Part shown: positions 1-10,214 of the stretch, in pieces
Layout of the letters: each line of letters opens with the position of its first letter
Numbering within the stretch: position 1 is the first letter of the stretch
Assembly: GCA_900088475.1 (NCBI GenBank)
Contig: FLMG01004191.1
Span: forward strand, 1 to 45,275
Source: Hyphochytrium catenoides
Lineage: Eukaryota; Sar; Hyphochytriomycetes; Hyphochytriales; Hyphochytriaceae
Length of the DNA stretch: 45,275 bases
Direction: 5' to 3'
The notes under the pieces: model-generated
Database searches by the model: none
What the model was told of the DNA's origin: nothing
What the model saw: the letters and a program-made list of their open reading frames with translations, nothing else
Position numbers and translations under genes: made by a program

Positions 1-32
<32 letters not shown>

Positions 33-101
33 GACAGAGAGAGAGAGACAGAGAGAGAGACAGAGACAGAGAGAGAGAGACAGAGAGAGAGAGACAGAGA
101 C

Positions 102-132
<31 letters not shown>

Positions 133-200
133 GAAAAAGAGAGAGACAGAGACAGAGAGAGAGAGTGAGGGAGGGAGGGAGAGAGAGAGAGAGAGAGAGA
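1..200. repeat. GA/GACA microsatellite
   Basis: The window opens with almost pure GA dinucleotide repeat interrupted by GACA units. It grades into GAGG/GGGA runs around 165-180 and then more GA. Every base on this strand is a purine apart from scattered C. The purine bias continues more weakly to about 430. The left edge is cut by the window, so the full length is unknown. Confidence 0.95.
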
Positions 201-785
201 AGGGGATAATGATAAAAAGGGACAGGTAGAATTGAGAGATGAAGAGAGAGTCAGCAGCAATAGGATGACGAGTGAGAGCGCAGCCGTAAGAGCTCTTCCC
301 TTTCTTTTATAATAAAAGATTAGGAAAGCGCAACGTGCCGGAGAGAGTGAAAGAGAGAAGTGACAGAGATAAGCAGGTAGTGGAGGCAGCCAGAAGAGAT
401 AGCGGGAGGGATGAAGAAGTAGAGGGGAAGGAGAAGCGACCGTCACAACATATTAGATCAGTCCGATCTCTGTGTGTATAGAGAGCACGGCGGTCATTCT
501 CAGTGTCCAACTTTGCGCCTAGTAAGCCCTTCCGGCTATTCCTCCCTCTCCTCTCCACTCTTCTCACATCAACAGTGCTGCTCCTTATCCTTGTCGATAG
601 AGCCATCTACCCAGTTTTATCTCTGGCTGCCTCATTTACTGATTGTCCTCAAGTCTTCTGTAAGCATGAAAGGACGTTGACCCACTGCTGCGACGCTACA
701 ATCCTGGTCCCGCTTTAGAGGAGAGTAAATGGCTCAATCTTGCACCTGACAGAGCTCGTTCACGCTTCAGCGCAAAGGCAGGTTG
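201..785. other. Upstream region of the first gene, no gene seen
   Basis: The region is purine-rich up to about 430 and then mixed. Short open frames on both strands overlap here, but none has convincing protein composition or splice-linked continuation. It probably holds the promoter and 5' UTR of the membrane-protein gene starting at 786. No TATA-like element could be assigned. Confidence 0.5.
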
Positions 786-3090
786 ATGGCAGCCAAAGCA
801 AGTGAGACCGGAACAATGGCAGCGGTGTCACCAGAACAACAATCACCTCCCGCTTCAATCCGGGCAGAGCAAACCCCAGCAGGCGGAAGCTCAACCGTCA
901 CCTACATGGAGGCACCTATCCTGCCCAGTGAGCCTCCAGCATCACCATTGAGCCCGTCGACTGGATTGCCGCTTCTGGGGAGCGAGCAGGCAGAGCGTGA
1001 CAAGGTCGTAGCATCACCTGACGAGGAAAGGCCAAAAGAGCCCCCCGTCCCAAAGACAGTAGAAGAGTTAGAAGAAGAGCGCGAGATGGTGAGTTCCATG
1101 ACCTCTAAGTGTTCATTCTCCTCCGCTGAGATCCAAAGCCCTTTCCTTCTCGTCCTCTTTTGTTGCCCATCACGTCCTTTTCCCTGTCAGTATCCCTTTT
1201 GGATCACCTTTCATGTCCCTCATAATGTCTCCTCAACCTCTCTGTAGGCGGAGTATCGTAAGGTGGCAGAGGTGAAGCAGGCTCAAGAGGACGCAGTGCG
1301 GGAGGCTAATAAAGCTGAGGAAGTGGCGGCGCAGGAGAAGCTCTCCCAGGCTGTGGGAGCACGTCGCGTATGGGCCCCCATCCTTATCCTCGGCCCCTTG
1401 TTCCCAGCGATGCTTGCAACGCTCACGATCTTCGTGGGCCCTCTAGTCCTCAGCTGGGCGTCCCTGGATTGCACTTACCCTCTTGACGGTATCAGGCTGA
1501 CGGTCTTTTCCTCTGTCTTCCCATCGGTTTATTAGAGTTAGTACCTCGTTTTCTCTGAAAGTGTTAACCTTTGCGTTCATGCTCTCCTTCTCTTTTTCGC
1601 CCTCTCTTACTCTCAACCCTCTCAGTCGACAGTGTAATGTCTCACTATTTCTATAAATTAGCCTTGGCGTTGACGATCTCCCGTTGTCCTCTTTCTATAT
1701 CGGCTCTGTCAGGACTCATGCGCTTCTTTCTTTCTTTTTACTCCTTTCGGTCTCTGTCGCTCTCACTCCTTCTGACTTCCTCCCTCTCTCTCTGTGAACT
1801 TTCTCTCTGTCTCTTCTCTGACTCTCCTTGTCTGTTCTTTCTTTTCTCCTCTTCTCTCTGTCTGACTTTCTGCCTGCCTCTGTGTCTGTCTCTCAAATGA
1901 TGTCTAGGATTTGTCCGCGGATGTATAGGCATCTCGTATGTATTTCTAGGGTTCTACAGTTGGTTGTTCATTGGAGTTCTGCCGTTCAAGACCATCCGTC
2001 CTCTTATCTGGTTCTATGCTGCTCTAGCTTTCTTTAGCTTCATCTGGTAACGCGCCATGGCAAGATGATTATAGTGGATAATGAGAGCCAGAGTGATCGG
2101 GAAATAGCGACGGAGAGAGAGGAGTGGAAGAGCAGCCTAAGAAAGGACGAGAGAGTGTTAGAGAGAAAAGAGTGACAGACAAAAAGAGAGGGCCGGAAAA
2201 GGGTACACAGAGGGATGGAACTAAAGCAGACAGGAAGCGAGTTCTCGAAATGAGCGGCAACAGCAGAGAGGCTATGATGCCTACATTAGATTTCCAATGA
2301 TTTTAAAACTCTTCCTCTCACTTGTTGCATCACTGCCTCTGCAGGTTCATCGTGGGCTCCGCAATGCTAGGACTCGGTTGGGCTTGCGTAAGTAGATCGT
2401 ATACAAAGCTGGTCTCTGATGGTGCTCACTCTTCTATTTTCTGTCCCTGTATCATCGCTCTCACCCTCTCACATCCCATTTGACTCTTCCTTTTCTCCAC
2501 CTGATCAGGTCACGACGGCTCCCGGACTTTATAGCTTCTCAACCTTCCTCATAGTGATGTTCTGGATGTCCTCCACCTGCGCCCTGGGCGTTGTCATATG
2601 GGTGAGGACCCATCCTACCGTGGAACAGAGTCCTAAGACCGAAGATGTCCCTAAGAAGACTGAAGGTAGGCCTCCTGAGATCCATCTGGCCCCTTTGTCC
2701 ATTCTCTCCCTAGTGGATGTCGCCTAGCGCCCTCCGTACTCTCTGCTTTCCTTTCCTAACAATGCCTTACGCTTTTTTTTGTGATGCGGCTACCATATCC
2801 ATTGGCACATCCTTACAGAAGCGAAGGCCGAAGAAATGACCAGCCAGGAACCGAAAGGGGCTGAAATAACAGCGGCAGGAGATAGTAAAGGAGGTGACAA
2901 GAGCAAGAATGGAAACGATGAGAAGAACGACAAGGAGGAGAACGAGGAAGAGATGGAGGAGGACGATGAGGATGAAGACGAAGAAGAAGAGGAGGAGGAA
3001 GAGGAGGAAGAACAAGACGAAGGAAAGCCTCCAGCGACATCTCCAGCTGTTGAGGCCAAGCCAGAAGAAAATGCACCCAAACAGACATAG
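786..3090 (+). CDS. Multi-pass membrane protein with acidic C-terminal tail, unknown family
   Basis: Six exons: 786-1088, 1248-1488, 1908-2046, 2345-2387, 2509-2665, 2819-3090. All introns are GT-AG and the phases join without a break, giving 384 residues ending in TAG. The N-terminal ~100 residues are Pro/Ser/Glu-rich and disordered. A charged helix follows (TVEELEEEREM onward), probably a coiled coil. After it come about four hydrophobic segments: one near VWAPILILGPLFPAML, one near GISYVFLGFYSWLFIGVL, one near LIWFYAALAFFSFIW running into exon 4, and one near FSTFLIVMFWMSSTCALGVV. The last exon encodes a Lys/Glu stretch and then an almost uninterrupted Asp/Glu run. The likely topology is a four-span membrane core with both tails on the same side. 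I do not recognise the family. The start was taken at ATG 786; another in-frame ATG lies at 816. Confidence 0.75.
1571..1900 (+). repeat. CT-rich tract in intron 2 of the membrane-protein gene
   Basis: Most of the 419-base intron 1489-1907 is pyrimidine on the sense strand. It contains many CTCTCT, TCTGTCTC and TTTCTTTC units and runs up to the acceptor at 1907. The composition mirrors the purine-rich block in the next intron of the same gene. Confidence 0.85.
2080..2235 (+). repeat. GA-rich tract in intron 3 of the membrane-protein gene
   Basis: Inside intron 2047-2344 the sense strand is dominated by GAGAGA, GGAGAG and AAAGAGAG units. It could base-pair, imperfectly, with the CT-rich tract of intron 2. 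The two tracts flank exon 3 (1908-2046). Confidence 0.75.
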
Positions 3091-3126
3091 GCTTCGTTCT
3101 CCTTTTGCTCCATGCCCAGTTACTAT

Positions 3127-4600
3127 TTATTGCCGTCCGTTTGGCCTTAACCGCTTCAGTCTTCTGCCTGGCTTTGGTAGTTCAATTTCCGCTTTCCGTT
3201 CTTCCGCCTCGGACCCTTCGCTACTAGCGCTCCCATCAGGTTCCTCATCGCTAGAGGTTAGAACTAGGATGAAGATAGGCGAGAGACACATGGATGATCA
3301 GATGCTTCCAGAGACCAAGGCATAGCTAGCGCAATACTAAACGCACCTTCATCACTATCAGTCTCGACTCTATCCTCGTTTTCACTCTTTTCTTCCCCAC
3401 TTCGCTCTTCTTCCCCGTCAGAGGCGCTCTCCTCGCTGTCTCCTACGATAAAGCCCTTCAGGTTGCCGTCCTCATCTGCATCTGATTCTTCTTCCTCTAC
3501 AAGCCGTCGCAACTCTGGCTTTAGCTCAGGAAACTCTTCGATGATAAGTGATCTCTTTCCCTCTAAGTCCTTGAAGAATGGGGCTCGAACGATGTCCTCC
3601 ACTAGCTCTGTAGTCCTCTCTTTTCCCCAATGCTCCGAGAAGCTCTTTACCACTCTTAGGCAGTTGGAGACTTCCCTAGTACACTCACAAAGCTTCAGTG
3701 CATAGTCCACGATATCCTCATGCTCCCAGACCCCTTCCATCACTGCTGCAAGTAGCTCAAGATCCTCATCCCTATGTAAATCTATCAGTTCTGCTTCCAC
3801 AAGCTCTATAATTCTCCTCATTGCCTCCTGAGGTAGTAGAGCTGCACTTTGCACAATCCTTAGCAGCCAACGAGGCTTGAGCGTGACCTCTAGCCCTTCC
3901 AAAAACTCTGCGGTAAGGAGCTCAGGGCAGTATTTCTTCAAAAACTTGTAGGTCTGCTTCGGCTGCAAATCCCACTCTTGGCATATCAACCGCGCTAACC
4001 TTCATTGGCAGGACAGTTTGGAAGGACAGTTTGGAAGGGAAGCTTCAGCCCGAGCTTATAAGTAGGAAGAGCGCCACGATGGGAGAAGGAACACCAACTA
4101 ATGACGAATCCTAGGTAGCAATCGAGGAAGAAGCAATATTAAGAAGGCCAGGGTGCCAGGCCACTTTACCTTCCTAGGGCCACAGGCTCCCACCGCTCTC
4201 GAAGGCCTGCAACCAGGAACTTGACACCCACTAGCTTGACTGTCTTCAAGTCCTCAGCAACAGTGCCGTAATCTACTCCTGCCTCTGGTATGTGGTTCTC
4301 TTCCTCTGGTTTCTCTTTGTCTGCCACCTCTCGCTTTTTACTCTTAGCGGCGGAGTTCCGAAATTCCTGCCCAAGCTTCGTCTTCCTCGCTCGGGCAGCT
4401 TTCTTACTTGTTTTGGCAATCACATCTGGATTGGACTGTGTGTCGAATTCTTTATCTTTCGGTTCATCTGTTCTACTTACAGGCTGTGGTCTCTTTCTCT
4501 TCTTCCCAAGGCGTCTGCTGCTCGAGTTGGTCAATTGTGCGCCATGTTGTTTGCTGGTGACCCTCAAACCAGCGAGGACTGCTTTCTCCAAGTCATCCAT
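3127..4600 (-). CDS. Basic and acidic low-complexity protein, probably nuclear, unknown family
   Basis: Three exons read from the right: 4600-4170, 3999-3347, 3263-3127. The introns are GTAAAG...GAAG and GTGCGT...CCTAG, and the model gives 406 residues ending in TAA. The N-terminal ~95 residues are rich in Lys/Arg, with a classic nuclear-localisation-like KKRKR and a second basic cluster. The middle (roughly 100-310) is predicted mostly helical, with repeated Leu/Glu patterns such as LICQEWDLQPKQTYKFLKKY, and may be a helical-repeat fold. The C-terminal ~90 residues are strongly acidic (Asp/Glu/Ser) and contain the short motif GNLKGFIVGDS. The tail ends in a basic GRRLKRLRPNG. This layout is common in nucleolar and chromatin proteins, but I do not recognise the family. 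The second acceptor was chosen because it is the one that keeps the acidic frame open. Confidence 0.7.
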
Positions 4601-5500
4601 CGCTGCTGCACTCTCCCCAACTCTTCAGTTGCGCGCACAAAGCGGCGGCACCTTCACTGCCGCAAAGAACAACTATGGACTCGTTCAGGAAGGGATGACA
4701 AAGAAAACCTGGAAGACTGAAGAAGCGCCACCGCGTGCGTGTCTGCTCCTGATCGGTGAGCTGATCGTTGTCTCCGTCGGCGCTGCAGCGGAGGACAGCC
4801 GTCTTTATAGGATCAGAAAGCGGCCAGTGAATGATGGGCCGCCGAAGCGGAGGCATCACCAGACATCAGAAGGTTACACACCAACTGTAAAAAGATCAAT
4901 GGGAGTGTTTCACAAGTGATTAACCAATCTTTGATAACCGAGATACCAGGTGATGTGCGGCACTAGTAGCTGAGCGGCTTTGCTAGGGATCCGCTACTGT
5001 ACGAAGTGTACTTGTACAGCTCAGCAGCTCAACAGACAGCGGCATTAATTAGGGCTTTGTTCCTTAGATGTCTAATAAGAAGGTCTGCCCTGACGGCAGC
5101 TGATCGTCGATAGTACTTGGAGTCCGCTCCGTCGGTTCGTGACTTAGCTACGCGTGCGCTTTGGGAAGCGGAGGTGGCACGACTGGGCTCTAAGGGTGTA
5201 GGATCAAGGGCAAGGGGCAGAGTGCTTACAACATAGAAGGCAGGACCGCCAGCCCGCTCAATTGGCTGCCTTGCCTTGACCCTCTTAGTGCCCACGGTCT
5301 AGACCCTCCTAGTAGTGCCCACGGTTGAGGAGCTCTTTACAGGGAATAACTTGGCAAAGAGGTCTCGTTAGTACGCTGCTTCGGCGCTCAAGAGGGTCTG
5401 GAGCCACCGTCTCATCGGAACATGAATGGTCAGTCCAGCAGCTGGGCTTTCTACTTTCTTCAGGTGGGCAGCAGGAACTGCGCTGTGCTATCGTTGAAGA
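4601..5500. other. Divergent intergenic region
   Basis: This stretch separates two genes that point away from each other (start at 4600 on the minus strand, start at 5501 on the plus strand), so it probably carries both promoters. Open frames on either strand lack convincing composition. A 27-base tandem duplication lies at about 5279-5327. Confidence 0.5.
5279..5327. repeat. Short tandem duplication (about 27-base unit)
   Basis: The string TAGTGCCCACGGT occurs at 5286-5298 and again at 5313-5325, each preceded by a similar ACCCTCYTAG context. It is two imperfect copies of a unit of about 27 bases in the divergent intergenic region. Confidence 0.7.
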
Positions 5501-7176
5501 ATGCTCAATAAGTATCCACTCGTCTGTAAACAGGGAGAGGATGGGGAGGACCACAGTCATCCGAATGCCTTCAAGGTGTATCACGAGCCAAGTGAGACCA
5601 TCTGCTTAAGGCACTTTGCCAATAACTTTCCGCTCAGGTGATATCATAAACTGAGAGTCATAAGTGGCAAGCCTTATATCTAACAACCTCACGTCATCCA
5701 CTTTCCCTTTACATCGTTCTTTCGCTCTTTCCGTGGGTACAGAGGTTTAGGAAACTTCCACTTCCGCTTTCGAGTTAGTGGGAAGAAGGGCTTTCTGTGG
5801 CTGGATGTGACAGATGCGAATGCCACTCTCCCTCTTCTGAATGGAAAGATTATCTCCAAAGTGTTACGTCTAGGTAAGCCTCCTTTATCTCTAGGTTGAC
5901 CCACGAATTGGATACCATTGTGGCCAGCAGATAAGCCTGCCATTAGAGGCTTCCGCCTAAGAAGGAAGGCGAAGACGCTAGTGGATGCCGGAAACGAGAA
6001 CCTTCCTCCTCGGCCCAAATCAAAACAGTCTTCCTCGGAGGAGCGCCCTCTATCATCGGCTCCCCTTCATCGAACGCTATCAGCACCTGAGAGGTCTGGT
6101 CCCCAGATCAAGCAGGGCAGCTACACCGAGAGCAGCCACAGTACGCCAGGTACTGGCGGAACACCAGCTAGGACACAGTCAGGGAATGAGCTACATGGGT
6201 CTAAGGTACGGTATTGTTCTCCTAGTCTGGCCAGGCGTAGTAGCTTACCTTGTGGACCTCAAGTCCGTCCGCCTGACATAACGATGCCCATGGCGATTGC
6301 TCTCTAATTCATTTATACTCCTTCCCCGGGTGTCAGTCACAGGTCCCTAAACACACTCCTCAGCTTGCGGCGAAGCAAGGGACAGAAGAGTCCTTGGATG
6401 ACTTCCTAAGTGGTGGATCTTCAAGACCTGCAACTTCGTCTTTAAGTTCTGGCGGCCCGGCTGACTTTATCAGCTGGCAGACATCATCCTCAGCGTCACA
6501 TAACCCCCTCGACCCTTTGAGTAAACGCAAGCCAAAGGCAGTACAACCACCAAATTCTGACACGTCCAACCAAGCAGTCAACCGCGCCAGGTCACCTGTG
6601 ACAGTAAACCGACCACCACCATCAACACAAGACGGTGGGCAGACGGTCGGACCGGTCACTAAGGCAGAGATGGAGGCAGTTCATTGTGGGTCTTACGATG
6701 GTACAGCGGTATGGAATCCTGACAAGGTTGACCTTTCAACGAAGAGTGACAAGGTGGCTGAGGCTATCCAGGAGCGAATGAATGAAAAGCAGGCGAGACT
6801 GGAGGCAGCCAAACAGGAACTGAGAGAGAGAGAGACTCAGCAACAGCAACTAGAGCAAGAGAAAGATCAGGTAAAGCAGCGTTTGGATCCCGTCCTCAAG
6901 GGTTGGGCCTACGACGGAGGAAAGCTGAAGAATATCCGAGCTCTTCTATCTAGCATGCACACGGTAATGTGGAAAGACTCCAAGTGGACCGAAGTGGGCA
7001 TGGCCAAGCTGTTGACCCCTGCAGATGTCAAAAAAGCCTACCGTCGTGCAGTGTTAGTGGTTCATCCGGACAGAGCTGGCGGTCGTACTTCAGAACAGCT
7101 CTTCATTGCAGAAAGAGTTTTTGACGCAATTAACGGGGCATTTGAACTGTTTGAGAAGCAGGAAAATGCCAAGTGA
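5501..7176 (+). CDS. Auxilin-like J-domain protein
   Basis: Four exons: 5501-5591, 5751-5873, 5928-6205, 6343-7176, giving 441 residues ending in TGA. The C-terminal ~95 residues form an auxilin-type J domain. The HPD triplet that stimulates Hsp70 ATPase is at residues 405-407 (VVHPDRAGG), preceded by LLTPADVKKAYRRAV and followed by IAERVFDAINGAFELF, the spacing typical of auxilin/GAK. Residues ~300-345 are a Gln/Glu-rich coiled coil, and ~110-290 is Ser/Pro-rich disorder. In the family, this domain recruits Hsp70 to clathrin-coated vesicles for uncoating. No kinase or PTEN-like region is present. Instead the first ~75 residues contain a beta-rich segment (NAFKVYHEP, then FHFRFRVSGKKGFLWLDVT) that I cannot place. 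The ATG at 5501 has a close in-frame upstream stop. Exon 3 can start at 5928 or 5931 (tandem CAG acceptors). Confidence 0.82.
5925..5930 (+). other. NAGNAG tandem splice acceptor
   Basis: The intron that starts at 5874 ends in CCAGCAG. Splicing after 5927 or after 5930 both keeps the frame and differs by one Ala codon (ADKP versus DKP). The intron is only 54-57 bases, so the choice is not constrained by length. Confidence 0.55.
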
Positions 7177-7257
7177 ACGATAGAGCTGAAGGGTAGTACT
7201 CCTAGCGATAATTATTCAATAAGGTATATTTGTGAATATCAGGCACTCCAGGGCATG

Positions 7258-8245
7258 TCATTTGACAATCGCATGCTTTGCCCAGTAATCTACTGACTCT
7301 TGATACTTCTGGCGATCTAGACGGACTCCAGATCCTCCTTCCTCCTTGCCTAAGGCATTCCTCATCATCGTAATAGGTTGCATCGGGATTTCTTTGTCTA
7401 TGCTCTGGCCCTTGACCGAGATGATGCCCCAGGGGATATCGTTGAGTGCTAATAGCATTTGATTGGTAAGCCAATGTGACAGCCAACTTAGTGAGAGACA
7501 AATACGATTGGAAACCAGGCCAGCTCCTGCAGTATTTGCCTACCTTTATCTGGCTCAACTCCCATCGCCTCATTCTCTTTGACTATCTGCTCTCTGCTGT
7601 AGCAAATGACGTCCAGGTATGGCGCCTTCTCTGGGCTGAATGTCTCAAGGGGAAAGTACCGCGTCAACCTAGTATTCACCATGATTAGAGACATTGTGAC
7701 CCCTGGCGAACCAGGTCTCTCTGAGAACTAGACCAACTACTGACACAGGGAGTTCCTTTTCGGTTCGTGCTTCGTAGGTCGTCTTTAAATGTCTCTCATT
7801 CTCCTCAGTGATCTCCGCATCCATAAGCTAGACCAATCCCCAGGAGCAGCACGGATGAGTCTTCTTCGACAGGGAGTATCATAACGGTGCAATCTTACCT
7901 TTACATTTGTGAACGTGTTCGGGATGAATAAGTGCTTGCAGAACGGAGCATACCTGATAGATACTTTTATCATCTTACAGCGTCCCTATGACGGGGCCAG
8001 AGGGCTGTTGAGCAGCTTACCCGTCTACTAGATGGGCCTTGCCCTCAGCGTATATGTGGTTGATCATTGCCTCAAACTCCGATGGATCGATGTCAATGTA
8101 TCCTGTAGGCTTCTTGGAGGCATCAAATTGCCGCAAGCAGAAAGCGTCTAACAGGGGTATGGAGGCCTCTCAGTCGTTCAGCTGGTCGTACATGGATCAT
8201 ATTGGCAGTCTTACCGACAGAGAAGACTTTTTTGTTAGGCGACAT
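7258..8245 (-). CDS. DUF3228-like small protein
   Basis: Six exons read from the right: 8245-8215, 8168-8021, 7953-7899, 7827-7745, 7668-7544, 7448-7258. All introns are GT-AG and 46-95 bases long. The phases join exactly and give 210 residues ending in TGA. The protein is compact, without a signal peptide or membrane span. Landmark strings are GYAPFCKHLFIPN, RTEKELPVLTRYFPLE, APYLDVICYSREQIVKEN, IPMQPITMMRNALG, EEGGSGVRLDR and SVDYWAKHA. The combination of a PxxPITMMRN block, a GG turn and a C-terminal SVxYW...HA matches my memory of the DUF3228 family, whose function is unknown. This assignment is from memory and was not checked. The first exon encodes only ten residues (MSPNKKVFSV), so the start is the least certain part. 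Confidence 0.75.
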
Positions 8246-10214
8246 GCTGCTGGTGCTACGTGCCCAACTCCACAGCACCTTCAAGGTGGTTGTTCGGGAC
8301 ACGGACACTCCGCCTAGATGGCGGGAGGAGCAGACAGTTGCTACTGGAGGTCTGCACGGTGGCAAGGAGGTTAGCCTTGAGGTTATAAACAATCTCATAC
8401 CGGTAGTCTCGAACCTCTTCTTATCATTTGAGTGCGGCCTCTTCTCGATCCTTGCTGCCGATGGTGATGGCGATGACCGCTCCAGTTACGGAGAGACATG
8501 CCCAAGATCTCTATCGCTTCGGACGAAATATTTAAGAACTTTCCTTTGAAAGTTATGGCATGCCATAATACCTTATTACAGGGATGGTGCAAACTTCCAA
8601 TGTTGCATCGCACCGTTTGGCGGAAAGGTTCCATATCTTTCAATCGGTTTCTTGTTGTCATCCGCAGATTCTTATCGGACCATCCTCGCAGTCCGTCCGC
8701 TTCTTCGTTCTTTTTTTGGAGCTGGAGGCATCGTCCGCAGGGAAGATGGTCAAGGGTGGTGTCCAGCCAAGGATTGAAGACCTGTCAGCCGGCAGGAGCT
8801 TTATCTCTGTAGCTCTGTAGCAGCGGCAGATTGGAGTGAGTAGGAGTGGATACGGTGGTGGTCCATTTGCCTTTATTTTTGCAGGCTACCTAGGACCATT
8901 CTGCACAGGGCACCTCCTGCGCCACAGACATACGATAATAACAGTGTTTGTGTCCATCACGATGCTATTGCTTCATAGAACTCGGCTCGTCCCTTACTTG
9001 TTAAGGGATTTCGTCATCACGGGATGTCAGCAAATAAGCTAAGAGCTTTAGCTATCATTTAAACTTGGCTTGTTGCCTATCCGTTGATCTAGGAAGCGAC
9101 CGTCAGATGAGCAAATGGGCACGGCAGAGGGCCGCCATCGGTTGCCAATCTCGCGTAAAACGGCTAAGGGTCATTTAGCGTTGATCTAGACTTAGGCGTT
9201 AGGTAGGCCCAGCGAACAGCTGCAGGGATGCCAAGAGCAGGAATGATTGCCCAGTGGTAAAGAGGACGATCGGTGGTGAGAGACTAGCACTCGGACTACA
9301 CTTGACAACGCAATAACCACAGGTTACTCTCAAAGCTACTCATACATTACAGATGCCCATTTCTGACCTCCGGGTTAGGGCTGACCTGAGCAGGGCGAAT
9401 GTTGTTGGAGTTGTGAGAGGACATTGATTACTTTGGCGTGGCCAAAGGGAAGCGCTGGTGGTCGAGGCATGACTGATTGAGACGCTAGTGAGGATTGTAC
9501 AGGCAGTTAAGGACTGCGGCGTGCTGATGAGTAGTTGACGCTTGGCTATTTCCTCCTCGTTCGTCCGCCGTCGAAGACCCTTGCACTGCTCAGTCACAAG
9601 TTTATAGTCAACCGATATGGTGGTGGGAGCAAGCTTTGCTTCTAGAAAAGGTCTCATCACCATCCTCTTCGCTTGACGGGCTGCTTTGTTCTATCGGATC
9701 CGAGTAGAGGCGACGCCTGGTGATGAGGACAATGATGAAGATGAGGATGCTGCGTGCTCGCTGCTGGTGGTGGGATGATGATGAGGATGGACTGTGAGTA
9801 TTAGGATCTTCCCAGGCTCTGGGCGGGGAATAATTCACATGTGGAATACTTCAGGACCAGAAATAAACACATTTGGATGTCCCCATCGCCGCTATTGAGC
9901 CATAATATCTGAACCCTTGAAACCACAATACTTTCGGGGAGGCTTCGTTGAAAGCTTCAAATCATCGAAGTTTCTCATCGTCGACAGATGTCTGTTTGGA
10001 GAATCTCTATCGCTCTTGTCTACATCCGCATTGAGACATCCACCTCCGACTTGGAGACGTCAGAAGTAGCAAGCTGCACTTCGACAAGAAGAACTGCTGA
10101 AGATCTAAGTGAGAGGAAACTCAGTCCATCACCGTTAGAAGCGACTCTACTGTTGAAGTGGCCGGGATCGTAACGAGAACAGTTGCCTGTTGACCTTAGA
10201 CTTCAACAAGGGAG
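8246..10214. other. Intergenic region, no gene recognised
   Basis: About 2 kb separates two divergent genes. It contains only short open frames, for example 8584-8820 (+), 8395-8661 (-) and 9340-9663 (-). None of them chains into a spliced model with convincing composition. A GATGA-rich patch lies near 9718-9790. The region probably carries promoters and 5' UTRs of both neighbours. Confidence 0.45.

Noticed and set aside
2790-3113. Ser-rich and Leu/Pro-rich minus-strand open frames
   Set aside because: They are antisense translations of the Glu/Asp repeat in the last exon of the membrane-protein gene.
4290-4919. 209-codon plus-strand open frame
   Set aside because: It overlaps the first exon of the minus-strand nuclear-type gene, whose Lys/Arg frame continues through consistent splice junctions. 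The plus frame has no partner exons.
8584-8820. 78-codon plus-strand ORF ending in KMVKGGVQPRIEDLSAGRSF
   Set aside because: The composition is faintly protein-like, but there is no splice-linked extension, homology memory or start context to support a gene.
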